Positions 29,864 through 38,652 of a stretch of DNA of 53,600 nt are shown here, piece after piece. The DNA is from Polychytrium aggregatum (taxonomy: Eukaryota > Chytridiomycota > Chytridiomycetes > Polychytriales). Position numbers and translations under genes: made by a program. The DNA is taken from assembly GCF_025602895.1 (NCBI RefSeq), contig NW_026516411.1:1-53600 (forward strand). Direction: 5' to 3'. The notes beneath the pieces are model-generated. The model saw only the letters and a program-made list of their open reading frames with translations, ran no database searches and had not been told where the DNA came from. How positions within the stretch are numbered: position 1 is the first letter of the stretch; the number at the start of each line of letters is the position of its first letter.

Positions 29864-32800
29864 TTACTGCCGGTAGTCCTCCAGGCGAACGAGGATCTCG
29901 ACGAAAAAGAGGCGTTCGCTGGGATTGTCGCGCCAGCACTCTTCCATAAGCATCCAGATGTCGTCGGGAACGTCGTCAAGTCGCTTGGGTCGCTGGCCCC
30001 TGCGACAGTACAGTGCGATTTGCGACTCATCGATCACCTGGCCGTCCCGGCCAACCCAGATCGGTCCTCCGCTGCACAGGACCTCGTACATGGTGATGGC
30101 GAACGCATAGATATCGGTCTTCGCAGTGGGCCTGCATGGTCGACGGTCGTCCAGCATCTCGGGCGCCATGTGGTCCACTGTGCGGGGTGCACGCAACTCC
30201 GGAGCGCTGTTGGCCTCGGCAAACCCAAAATCAGTGATCACGGCCCGGAACGATTCGTCGAGGAGCACACTCTGCGCCTTGAGGTCGCCGTGAAGAAGCT
30301 TCTCTTCGTGGAGGTAGGTCATTCCGGAGGAAACTTGGTAAAGGAGCTGGAGCTTCTCGTCGATGGAGCAGCTCCTTCTTGGGGAGGATACGTACTGGAG
30401 AAGCGTGCCGTTGGGCATGAAGGGCGAGACCATGAATGGCCGGGCAAAGTAGCCATCGATCTCGCCGGCGCCAATGAGAGAAAGGACGTGGGGATGGTCG
30501 AGCGTCCACCACATCTTCATTTTATCGGCGAATAGAGAGAGCTCCATTCCACGGTCCAGCAGCTCTCGAAGCTGGCGAACGATGACCTTCGCCCCGTTGT
30601 AGCGGCCGGTATAGACGACACCGAATCCGCGGGTTCCAATCGGTTCAGCAGAGTGGTCAGTGATGTCGTTGAAGGTGATGCGCCAGCTATTGGCCTTGAC
30701 AGGGTGATGGGACTGTTGAGGTCGAGGCCGTGGGGCGGCGGCACTTGCTTTGGTAAGGTCCTGCAGCCGAGCCAGAACCTCAGCAAAGGTTGGTCTTGCT
30801 CGGGGATCCTGGTGCCAACAGTGTTCGATAAGGCCCCAAACGTCGTTCGGGAGATCGTTGATCTTCGCTGGACGGTTTCCCCTACAAATCTGCATCTCAA
30901 TCACCCGGGGGCGCATGGGCTCGCCGTCGGCAGTGACCCAAGTATCCTTGCCGTCGTTCAGGGTCTCATACATGGTGATGGCAAAGGCAAAGACGTCCGT
31001 CTTTTTGGTGTGGCCGGACGGTTCCTCATCATCAAGCATCTCGGGAGCTATGTAGTCCAACGAGGAGCCTGCGAGTGCGCTTGGAGGCGAAGGAGGGGTT
31101 TGGTGAGCATAGTTAAAGCCAAAATCGGAAACAACCGATTGAAAATCACCGTCGAGTAGAATGTTCTGTGCCTTGAGGTTGCCGTGGAGAATGCTGTGGT
31201 CGTGCAGGTAGGACATGCCCGAAGCCACTTGCGTGAGCAGCTTGAGTTTCTCGGTGAGGGGCCGGACGGTGTTCGGATCGGAGACATAGTCGCGGAGGGT
31301 GCCATTGGGCATGAACGGCGAGACCATGAAAGGCTGACCGGATCTCCCGTCGACGTCCCTGTGGCAGGCGCCCAGGAGCGGCAGGATGTGCGGGTGGTTG
31401 AGCCTGTGCCAAAAACCGGCCTCGTGGTAAAAGCCTGTGAGCTCTCGTTCGCAGTATGTCCCGAGGAGCTGCCTGATAGCGACCTTGGAGCCGAAATAGG
31501 ACCCCACAAAGACCTCGCTGAATCCGCCACGGCCGATGGGGTTGGTCGAGCGGCCAGTGATGTCGCTGGGGCTGATGCGCCAAGGTTCAACTGTGGGAGG
31601 CGGCGGCGCGGCACTCGCCTCGGCCAGATTCTGCAGCCGGACCAGAACGTCGGCAAAGACTGGTCGTGCCTTGGGATTTTGGTGCCAGCAGCTCTCGACA
31701 AAGACCCAGATGTCGTTGGAAAGACCGTTGATGCGCCTTGGCCGCTTTCCGGCACAGATCTGTCGCTCGACTACCCGCTCGAACATCGGGAGGCCGTCCT
31801 TGGTGACCCAGACGGGGTTTCCATCGTTCAAGACTTCATACATCATGATACCGAATGCATAGACATCGGTCTTTCTGGTTGGTCCGGACGGTTCCTCATC
31901 ATCAAGCATCTCGGGAGCTATGTAGTCCAACGAGGAGCCTGCGAGTGCGCTTGGAGGCGAAGGAGGGGTTTGGTGAGCATAGCTAAAGCCAAAATCGGAA
32001 ACAACCGATTGAAAATCACCGTCGAGTAGAATGTTCTGTGCCTTGAGGTTGCCGTGGAGAATGCTGTGGTCGTGCAGGTAGGACATGCCCGAAGCCACTT
32101 GCGTGAGCAGCTTGAGTTTCTCGGTGAGGGGCCGGACGGTGTTCGGATCGGAGACATAGTCGCGGAGGGTGCCATTGGGCATGAACGATGAGACAATGAA
32201 AGGCTGGACGGACCTCCCGTCGGCGTCTTGGTCGCATGCCGCAAGGAGCGAGAGAACATGAGGATGGCTCAAGTCATGCCATCTTTTGGTAAGGTGACGA
32301 AACGCGACAGGCTCTCTCTGCTGATAGACCCTCGGAATCTCCCGGATGACGACCTTGATGTCGTTGTAATTGCCAACATAGACCTCGCCGAAGATGCCAC
32401 GGCCGATGGGGTTCGCCGAGCGGCCAGTGATGTCGCTGGGGCTGATGCGCCAAGGTTCAACTGTGAGAGGCGGCGGGGCGGCACTCGCCTCGGCCAGATT
32501 CTGCAGCCGGACCAGAACGTCGGCAAAGACTGGTCTTGCCTTGGGATCCTGGTGCCAGCAGCTCTCGACAAAGACCCAGATGTCGTTGGAGAGGCTGTTG
32601 ATGCGCTTTGGCCGCTTTCCGGCACAGATCTGTCGCTCGACTACCCGGGGGCGCATGGGCTTGCCGTCGGCCGTCACCCAAGTATCCTTGCCGTCGTTCA
32701 GGGTCTCATACATGGTGATAGCAAAGGCAAAGACGTCCGTCATCATCGTGGAGCCAGTCGGGTTGTCGTCATCGAGCATCTCGGGTGCTATGTAGCCCTC

Positions 32801-33385
32801 GGTGCCGCCGGCTGTCGGCTGGGTGCTGTGGTGGCGGAAAGAGACCGAGGTGTGCTTGGTGCGCGAAAGGCCAAAGTCCGAGATCACAGCCCGACGGGCC
32901 TCGTCGAGAAGGACATTCAGAGCCTTGAGGTCGCCATGGACGACGCGGCGGCCGTGCAGGTAGGTCATGCCGGAGGACACCTGGTAGAGCAGCTTCATCT
33001 TCTCGGTGAGGGGTCGGACGGCGTCCGGATCGGAGACATAGTCGCGGAGGGTGCCGTTGGGCATGAACGGCGAGACCATGAACGGGAGGATGGGGTTGCC
33101 GGCGTCGTCTCTGTCGCAGGCGCCCAGGAGCGGCAGGATGTGCGGGTGGTTGAGCCTGTGCCAGATATCGACCTCGTGGTGGTACTCTGTGAGCTCTCGT
33201 TTGTTGTATGTCCCGAGGAGCTGCTTGATGGCGACCTTGGAGCCGAAATAGGATCCCACAAAGACCTCGCCGAATCCGCCACGGCCGATGGGGTTGGTCG
33301 AGCGGTCGGTGATGTGGCTGGGCGAGATGTACCACGCCGGCTTGTCGCTCGCAGCCGAGCTGGAGGACATGTACCGGCTTGCCAT
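29864..33385 (-). CDS. Tandem four-domain TKL-type kinase: one intact and three degenerate kinase domains
   Basis: A single 1173-codon exon with four kinase domains (about residues 18-300, 312-590, 602-880, 901-1173) joined by Ala/Pro linkers (ASAAPPPTVEP type). Each begins W-x-I-x-x-x-D-I-T. Domain 1 has glycine loop GRGGFGEV, VAIK Lys54, HGDLKALN (Asp152, Asn157), DFG Asp170 and APE, so it should be active. Domain 2 has VVIR (Arg348), HGNLKAQN (Asn446 for Asp) and DFG 464. Domain 3 has GFSEV, VAIR (Arg638), HGNLKAQN (Asn736) and DFG 754. Domain 4 has VIVR (Arg937), HGDLKAQS (Asp1034, Ser1039) and DFG 1052. The hinge SPFMPNGTLRDYV and HGDLK loop place it with tyrosine-kinase-like (TKL) enzymes. 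No signal peptide or membrane helix, so cytosolic. The arrangement recalls kinase-pseudokinase tandems such as plant tandem kinases or JAK, where the dead domain regulates or senses. Role unknown. Flanked by two AhpD-like paralogues on the same strand. Confidence 0.92.
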   Translation of the reverse strand: MASRYMSSSSAASDKPAWYISPSHITDRSTNPIGRGGFGEVFVGSYFGSKVAIKQLLGTYNKRELTEYHHEVDIWHRLNHPHILPLLGACDRDDAGNPILPFMVSPFMPNGTLRDYVSDPDAVRPLTEKMKLLYQVSSGMTYLHGRRVVHGDLKALNVLLDEARRAVISDFGLSRTKHTSVSFRHHSTQPTAGGTEGYIAPEMLDDDNPTGSTMMTDVFAFAITMYETLNDGKDTWVTADGKPMRPRVVERQICAGKRPKRINSLSNDIWVFVESCWHQDPKARPVFADVLVRLQNLAEASAAPPPLTVEPWRISPSDITGRSANPIGRGIFGEVYVGNYNDIKVVIREIPRVYQQREPVAFRHLTKRWHDLSHPHVLSLLAACDQDADGRSVQPFIVSSFMPNGTLRDYVSDPNTVRPLTEKLKLLTQVASGMSYLHDHSILHGNLKAQNILLDGDFQSVVSDFGFSYAHQTPPSPPSALAGSSLDYIAPEMLDDEEPSGPTRKTDVYAFGIMMYEVLNDGNPVWVTKDGLPMFERVVERQICAGKRPRRINGLSNDIWVFVESCWHQNPKARPVFADVLVRLQNLAEASAAPPPPTVEPWRISPSDITGRSTNPIGRGGFSEVFVGSYFGSKVAIRQLLGTYCERELTGFYHEAGFWHRLNHPHILPLLGACHRDVDGRSGQPFMVSPFMPNGTLRDYVSDPNTVRPLTEKLKLLTQVASGMSYLHDHSILHGNLKAQNILLDGDFQSVVSDFGFNYAHQTPPSPPSALAGSSLDYIAPEMLDDEEPSGHTKKTDVFAFAITMYETLNDGKDTWVTADGEPMRPRVIEMQICRGNRPAKINDLPNDVWGLIEHCWHQDPRARPTFAEVLARLQDLTKASAAAPRPRPQQSHHPVKANSWRITFNDITDHSAEPIGTRGFGVVYTGRYNGAKVIVRQLRELLDRGMELSLFADKMKMWWTLDHPHVLSLIGAGEIDGYFARPFMVSPFMPNGTLLQYVSSPRRSCSIDEKLQLLYQVSSGMTYLHEEKLLHGDLKAQSVLLDESFRAVITDFGFAEANSAPELRAPRTVDHMAPEMLDDRRPCRPTAKTDIYAFAITMYEVLCSGGPIWVGRDGQVIDESQIALYCRRGQRPKRLDDVPDDIWMLMEECWRDNPSERLFFVEILVRLEDYRQ

Positions 33386-33757
33386 CTTGTGTTTGACCGG
33401 AATCGAAGAACGCCGGGCTGGCGGGAGACGAGCGACGGATGATGGAAGCCGGAAAGAGCGAGGAGGCGGTCAAGGAGGTGTGGCTTGGCCATTTCCATAT
33501 CAGTGCAGCACGTGATCACCATTTCGCCCTGCAAGCCACGAGACCTGCGAATCTGCCGTCGATGCGATCTGCAGCATTGGAAGCGATTTATTGATTTACA
33601 CGGCTCGGCCTATGCATGCGGGGATCTACGTGCTTGAGCATGGGTGTGCCCATGTATGCGGATATGATAATGGAATGGGGGGGGGTATATGAAGGCGGGA
33701 ATGCGACTTGGGCCTTTGTGAGGAGGCGGCGGCTGGGGAAACAATGTCGCCGTCCAT
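33386..33757. other. Kinase promoter region
   Basis: A 372-base gap between the stop of AhpD-like copy 2 and the kinase ATG, both on the minus strand, so it carries the 3' end of the former and the promoter of the latter. A G-run lies near 33678-33686. No ORF is supported. Confidence 0.5.
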
Positions 33758-36700
33758 TTACTTCACCAGACCGAGATACGGAGTGCTCGGGTCGATCAGC
33801 AGCGCCGAGCCAGCATCCGTGGTCAGAAACTGAGCCACCTCGGGCTCGAATCGCAGCGGATCCGGCGCCAGGGTCACCGAGAGCCGGTGAACCAAGGCAC
33901 ACATCCCCAGCAGCGAGATGAGCTCGACAACCCCCGAGGGTGTCTTCATGACCTCGAACAGCCGCATGGACTGGCTCGGGCTGTAGTCGCGCGTCATCTG
34001 GGCCGATTCGCGGAAGAACTCCAGGGCGGCATCCATTCGCCGGTCGCCGAGGTATCCGTTGCCACCGACCATCGTGATAGTCGAGACTGGCACCTTCAGC
34101 CGGAAGGCCAGGTACCCGGCGTGGGCTTGGACCAGGGTGTTGCCGCTGTGCGCAGCGTAGGCATACCAGAGCAGCGCCTTGCTGGCCGCGGACCACTCGC
34201 ATTGGCAGTGCGCTCCCGTCAGGTTGTCCCAGCTGGCTCGAAGCAGCACCTGCCAGAGAAGGTAGCAAACGGTGCGCTTGGTGTCTCGATTCAGAATGAC
34301 CTCGACGTAGCTCGGTTTGAAGCCAAACTGCTCATGCAGCCAGCTATTGAGCAAGCGGTGGCCTGTGGAACAGAAGCGGGATCCAGGGCATCGGCACGGT
34401 GCGGATGGGATATGGGCAAGTGGCAAAAACGGCACGGATGAGAATTGTGGTTTCGATTTGCGCAGCCAGATTGTCTTTCGCCAGTCGCTGTCCAAGTCTG
34501 CCACCCATCAGCGCTGTTGAGAATACTGCTGGCATCTCTCTCCGTCCTTTCTCAGCAAAACGACGCGCACTTACCGGCGGGGAATCCGCGTATCCACTGA
34601 GCTTCGGAAGAGTTGGAGCCTTGCATACTCTTGAGAATCTTCAGGATGTCCCTGGCTTTGGAGATGCCATGCTTGGGAATGTACTCTTCTGCCTGGGCCC
34701 GCTCGCGGAGCTGATCGTGCCCCTGACTAGGGTCATAGTTGAACGGTGCGTGTCGGGACCCGTCCCACAGACTGTCCCGCAACTGCACCTTGGCCCAAAG
34801 ATACGATCCAGGGTCGAGATCGATACCCATGGCATCCTGAGGAGCATTGGTGTATGGGTCAGTGAGTCAGCGCTGCCACAGACGCTCTGAGAGCGACCAC
34901 CTGCGTTTATGACGCAACTATCTCGATCGCCCATGTTGCTGCGGCAGCCGCACAATGGCACCTCCATCTGTCGCTCTTTCGTGGGACACTCTACCGAGAA
35001 GGCATTGATCCATCCTGTATATGCACAGATGGTGGCAATCTGCTGGTAGTCTTCACCCTTGTAGAAACTTCGGGCAGTCGATTTGTGCTCCGGGGTGACC
35101 TTGGAGGGAATCTGGGCGGCGGAGACGGCAAGGTGGAGAGCCACAGACTCCTCCTTGGAGAGCCGCGAGTCGGACGGGCTGATGATCGGCACCGGGTACT
35201 CGCCGGTGTAGGTCTTTGACCGCCACAGGTGCGACCGCGCCGAGCCACTCATAGCGTCACCTGGAAGAAGGAAGGAGGGGAGATGCGAATGTGGAGGATG
35301 GTTTTGGGTTAGCGAGAACATCGCGAAGGACGAGTTGGAGGTGGATGGAGTTGCATTGTGCCGCATTGGACATCGTTGAGTTGAGTGGCGTAACGACCGG
35401 GGAGGAAACTGGGTGGCTCACCCAGTCCCGCCATTTGCATCCTCGATCGGCCAGAGGAGCGATACGCATGCAGCACCGTGCGATCCGAGTTACAAACCCA
35501 TCTCAGGGATACCCACCAAACGAGGCTGAACGTGCTGCAGAGTAAAAGCTGTGTGATGCCAGAATGGAACGGCGGACAAAAGGGAACCCGATTGAGTGTG
35601 CATTTGCGGTCAATGAACATGAGGATTGGATGAGAGAGAGGGCCCGAGATTGCAGTTGAAGTGGGGGGGAGGACGAGTGGTACATCAAACAGCGGCGGTT
35701 TGGCGACCGTACCATCGATACTCCAGACTGCTGGCCAGCAGGATGGCTCCGCGGAGAGTCGGAGTGACCTTGGATTTCTGAGAGGAGTTATGAACGAGAC
35801 CAAGTTTGGGATCAGTGCCGGCGAGAGCGATGGCGAGTGAGAACCAACAATCAGAGACATGAAGAACAGCACGGTGTGGGCTCAGATCAAGGACCAACAA
35901 CAGCTGCAACAGCCGATGGCGCTGGGAGGAGATACGTACGCCAAGATCGATCGTGGGCAGATGCAGAAAACGAGTGGTAATGAGCTGGTAGCATCGGAGA
36001 GACGGGAACCACATGTCGTAGACGCTGAGGCTGGGATCCGGTGAGCCGATGAGATATCGAAGGATGTCGGAGAAGTGCTACGGTAAGGCATCGGGTGAAA
36101 GAGATGTGTCAGCGCTCGAATCCAAAATGTCACTACTTGGGTCCTGAGTCGAACCGAGCAGAACAGAGCCGGGTAAAGCTGAGCCGATAGCAGGGATGTA
36201 CTGGGGGGGGGCACAGCTCACCTGGTTGTCCAGCATGATCAGGTCCAGTCTGCGCCGCCTGCTCCTCAGAAGATCGCTGAGGGTTGGATGCGCGAACTTG
36301 GTTGACGCCGAGTGATGCGAGCTGGCGATGCTGGCGGTGCTGGCGATGCTGACGGTGCTGGCGGCTCCAACAGTGCTGGCAGGCTTGGCGGACCATGTTG
36401 AGGGCTGGATGAAATGGCCGTCTGAGTCGTAGTATGGCGAGGTTCCATCGATGTATCGCCTGATCCGGTCGAGGCGCGAGGCGAGGCTGGAAACCGTCGA
36501 AGCCCCATCGTTGGCCGTCGGGGTGGGCGGCAGGGGCATCTGGGGAGGAGGCATGCGCGGAGTCGCCAGCTTCTCGGGAATGGCGATGTACTTGTCCATC
36601 CAATGGCCATAGATGGGGCCTCTCAGGCCTCCGTCTATCGAGGCCTGGAGGCTTTCGACATCCGACGACGCCGACGACATGGAGTGGGCGGTTTGGAACC

Positions 36701-37244
36701 GCACGGCCGCCGGTGTAGTTGGGGTGGTCGAGACAGGAGAAGCCGAGGGCGGTGGGCTGGAAAGCTGCTGCTGCTGCTGCTGCTGCTCTTGGTGTTGGTG
36801 TTGGTTTTGGTTTTGGTTTTGGTTTTGGTGTGGGTGATGGTTTCGCAGTTGGTGGCCCAGGACAAACTCGGGCGATGAGAGCGATCGCACCATAAGCGCA
36901 TGGGCCGACCGCCGGTGCAACGACGATGCAGGCGACTGTAATGATGGAGAAAGGGCGGACAGCGGGGTGGACAGCGGGGCAGATTCGAGCGAAGATACAC
37001 TTGGGGCAATCGTCACGGCGTCGGAATCGGGCAGGGACAGCGAAAACGACGCCGTCGACATGGTCTCGGTCGAGGAGTTGAGGGCGCTCTGATGGCGACC
37101 GAGGATGTACTGGATCAGGTGCCCCTGCTTGTTTGGGCTGCCCTCTGGAGGTTCTGGCAGGGGCGGCTGGATGGAGCGACCGATGGGACGGCCTCGGTTT
37201 GCAAATGGCAGGTCAGGAAGATCGGCAGGGCCCTGGCGGATCAT
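33758..37244 (-). CDS. AhpD/carboxymuconolactone-decarboxylase-like protein, copy 2, with long disordered N-terminus
   Basis: Exon 1 from ATG 37244 encodes about 340 residues up to LDLIMLDNQ at a GTGAGC donor. This part is Ser/Pro-rich, with a Gln/Asn/His tract (NQNQNQNQHQHQ, then a Q8 run) near 36767-36830 and an Ala/Ser/Thr repeat. Later exons align with copy 1: ILRYLIGSPDPSLSVYDMW (about 36010-36080), LRGAILLASSLEYRWYG, AAQIPSKVTPEHKSTAR with ATICAYTGWINAFS (about 35000-35120), AMGIDLDPGSYLWAKVQL (about 34780-34830), then CYLLWQVLL, LLWYAYAAHSGNTLVQAHA and LISLLGMCALVHRLSV. It stops at 33758. No Cys-x-x-Cys is seen at the position used by active AhpD proteins. The N-terminal extension has no counterpart in copy 1, and its annotation as one exon is the least certain part. 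Confidence 0.6.
36767..36830 (-). repeat. Coding Gln/Asn/His tract
   Basis: CTG and TTG/GTT triplet-like repeats on the plus strand read as alternating Asn-Gln and His-Gln followed by a poly-Gln run in the N-terminal extension of AhpD-like copy 2. Confidence 0.85.
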
Positions 37245-37850
37245 GGCGAGGACGGCTGAGCGGCAGTGAGAGACGAGAATATGAAGTGGAGGAGCAGCAG
37301 CGGATCGATGGATAGGCGGATGGGCGGTTGCAAGACAGAATGCGAGGACAAGTGGTCAAGACAGAAGCATCAGCCAACAGAGCCGGCGATGCAAGGGCAG
37401 TGAATCCACTGCAGTCGCAAAGGGCGACATGGGGGTATTTGAGTGCTTTGGGGGACGGCAAGGAGAGAAAGAGCCTGCACAACGACAGGAGGAGCCCGAG
37501 CAAAGGGCAGGAGGGGCCCGGGCGAGCAGGGCGGACATCCACACAAGCCGATGGCTGGAGCGAGTGGATGGGCAGAGACAGGCAGGAGGCGCGGTGCCGA
37601 CGGACAAGTCGATAGGCAGTCATGGGTATCGAAGCGAATCGGGGATGAAGCAAGTCGGAATGAATGTCGTTGAGAGCGAACAGCAACGAGATAGATAAAA
37701 ACCACAACAGTGATCATCACAGACAGTAACGAGACAAAGAGTAACGTGCACAAAGAGTGACAGCTACAAAGAATAGCGATCACGAAGAAGAACAGAGCAC
37801 GCACGCATGTGGCGACGGGATTGGCAGGGTGGGCACGCGAAGGGAGGGGT

Positions 37851-37906
37851 CAACGGACGGATCAACGGACAGATCAACGGACGGATCAACGGACGGATCA
37901 ACGAGG
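37851..37906. repeat. 12-base minisatellite (CAACGGACGGAT)
   Basis: Four full units (the second reads CAACGGACAGAT) and a partial fifth. Confidence 0.95.
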
Positions 37907-38196
37907 GTGGGGGCAGTTCCTGGCCGAGCCAGTGCAGAAAGCAACGGGTGGATGACACCGCTGGGAGCCGAGACGCAGTTGCGACATGCGGTGGCATGCC
38001 CCTGGGCCAGTCGCCAAGCGCACACCGGGGCTGGGCGATGAACACTGCCGAGTCCCGAGCACCAAGTCGATTGGTGGAGCCAAGCACTGGCCTCGAGTGG
38101 AATACCAAGCAAATGGAAAGCCAGGTGGAAAGCTTACGCCAGCCAGACATGTTGCCACCAGCGAGCAAGTCTCTCCGGGTGGCTGGAAGGAGGCCC

Positions 38197-38318
38197 ATCA
38201 GCATGAGCATGAGCATCAGCATGAGCATCAGTATTAGCATCAGCATCAGCATCAGTATTAGCATCAGCATGAGCATCAGTATCAGCATTGACATCGACAT
38301 TCACATCGACATTCACAT
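38197..38318. repeat. ATCAGC/ATGAGC hexanucleotide-like repeat
   Basis: About 120 bases of AGCATC, AGCATG, AGTATT and ACATCG units, period six, grading into CATCGACATTCA units at the right end. Confidence 0.9.
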
Positions 38319-38505
38319 CTTCGTCTGCATCGGCAAGACGCAAAATTGCAGCGCCCCGGCCACCAGGCAGGCACAGGCTTGTCGCTTGGCGGGCCCAGAC
38401 TGGTCGCAGATTGCTCCTCGCACAAGCCGGCCAGTCAAGGACAAAGCTGGGCAGGTGGGGGAGAGGCCGTGGACGCCAGCGATAATGCAGTCGGACGCCG
38501 ACGCT

Positions 38506-38556
38506 GATGCAGCCCACGCCAATGCAGATGCAGCCCACGCCAACGCAAATGCAGCC
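38506..38556. repeat. 21-base minisatellite, about 2.4 copies
   Basis: Units at 38506-38526 and 38527-38547 (GATGCAGCCCACGCC core) plus a partial copy. Confidence 0.85.
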
Positions 38557-38652
38557 ACGCAAAGCTGCCTTGTGCTTGGGCCCGTCCTTGGGCCCATCCT
38601 TGGGCTCGTCCTTGGATTCCGTGTCGGGTTCTGCACTGGGTCATGATTCGCC

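Larger units (their letters stand above)
37245..38652. other. Repeat-rich divergent intergenic region
   Basis: About 1.4 kb between the divergent AhpD-like copy 2 and the large TPR-like gene, so it should hold both promoters. It carries three minisatellites and no supported gene. Frames here are driven by the repeats. Confidence 0.5.

Noticed and set aside
28440..29876. 478-codon forward ORF between the AhpD-like gene and the kinase gene
   Set aside because: Arg/Gly/Ser-rich without motifs, antisense to the first exons of a supported gene at its left end, and typical of GC-rich non-coding DNA.
29864..33385. Kinase array as an assembly duplication artefact
   Set aside because: The frame stays open through all four domains with distinct substitutions in each; only a 304-base block is near-identical, so at most that block is suspect.
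32228..33442. 404-codon forward ORF opposite the kinase
   Set aside because: Shadow of the kinase reading frame; repeats in it mirror the kinase domain repeats.
25922..37244. Biosynthetic gene cluster including the GMC oxidase
   Set aside because: No backbone synthase, transporter or cluster regulator is visible; the GMC gene is separated by a normal intergenic gap.
37851..38318. CRISPR-like array
   Set aside because: Units are 6-12 bases, directly tandem, with no unique spacers; the genome is eukaryotic.
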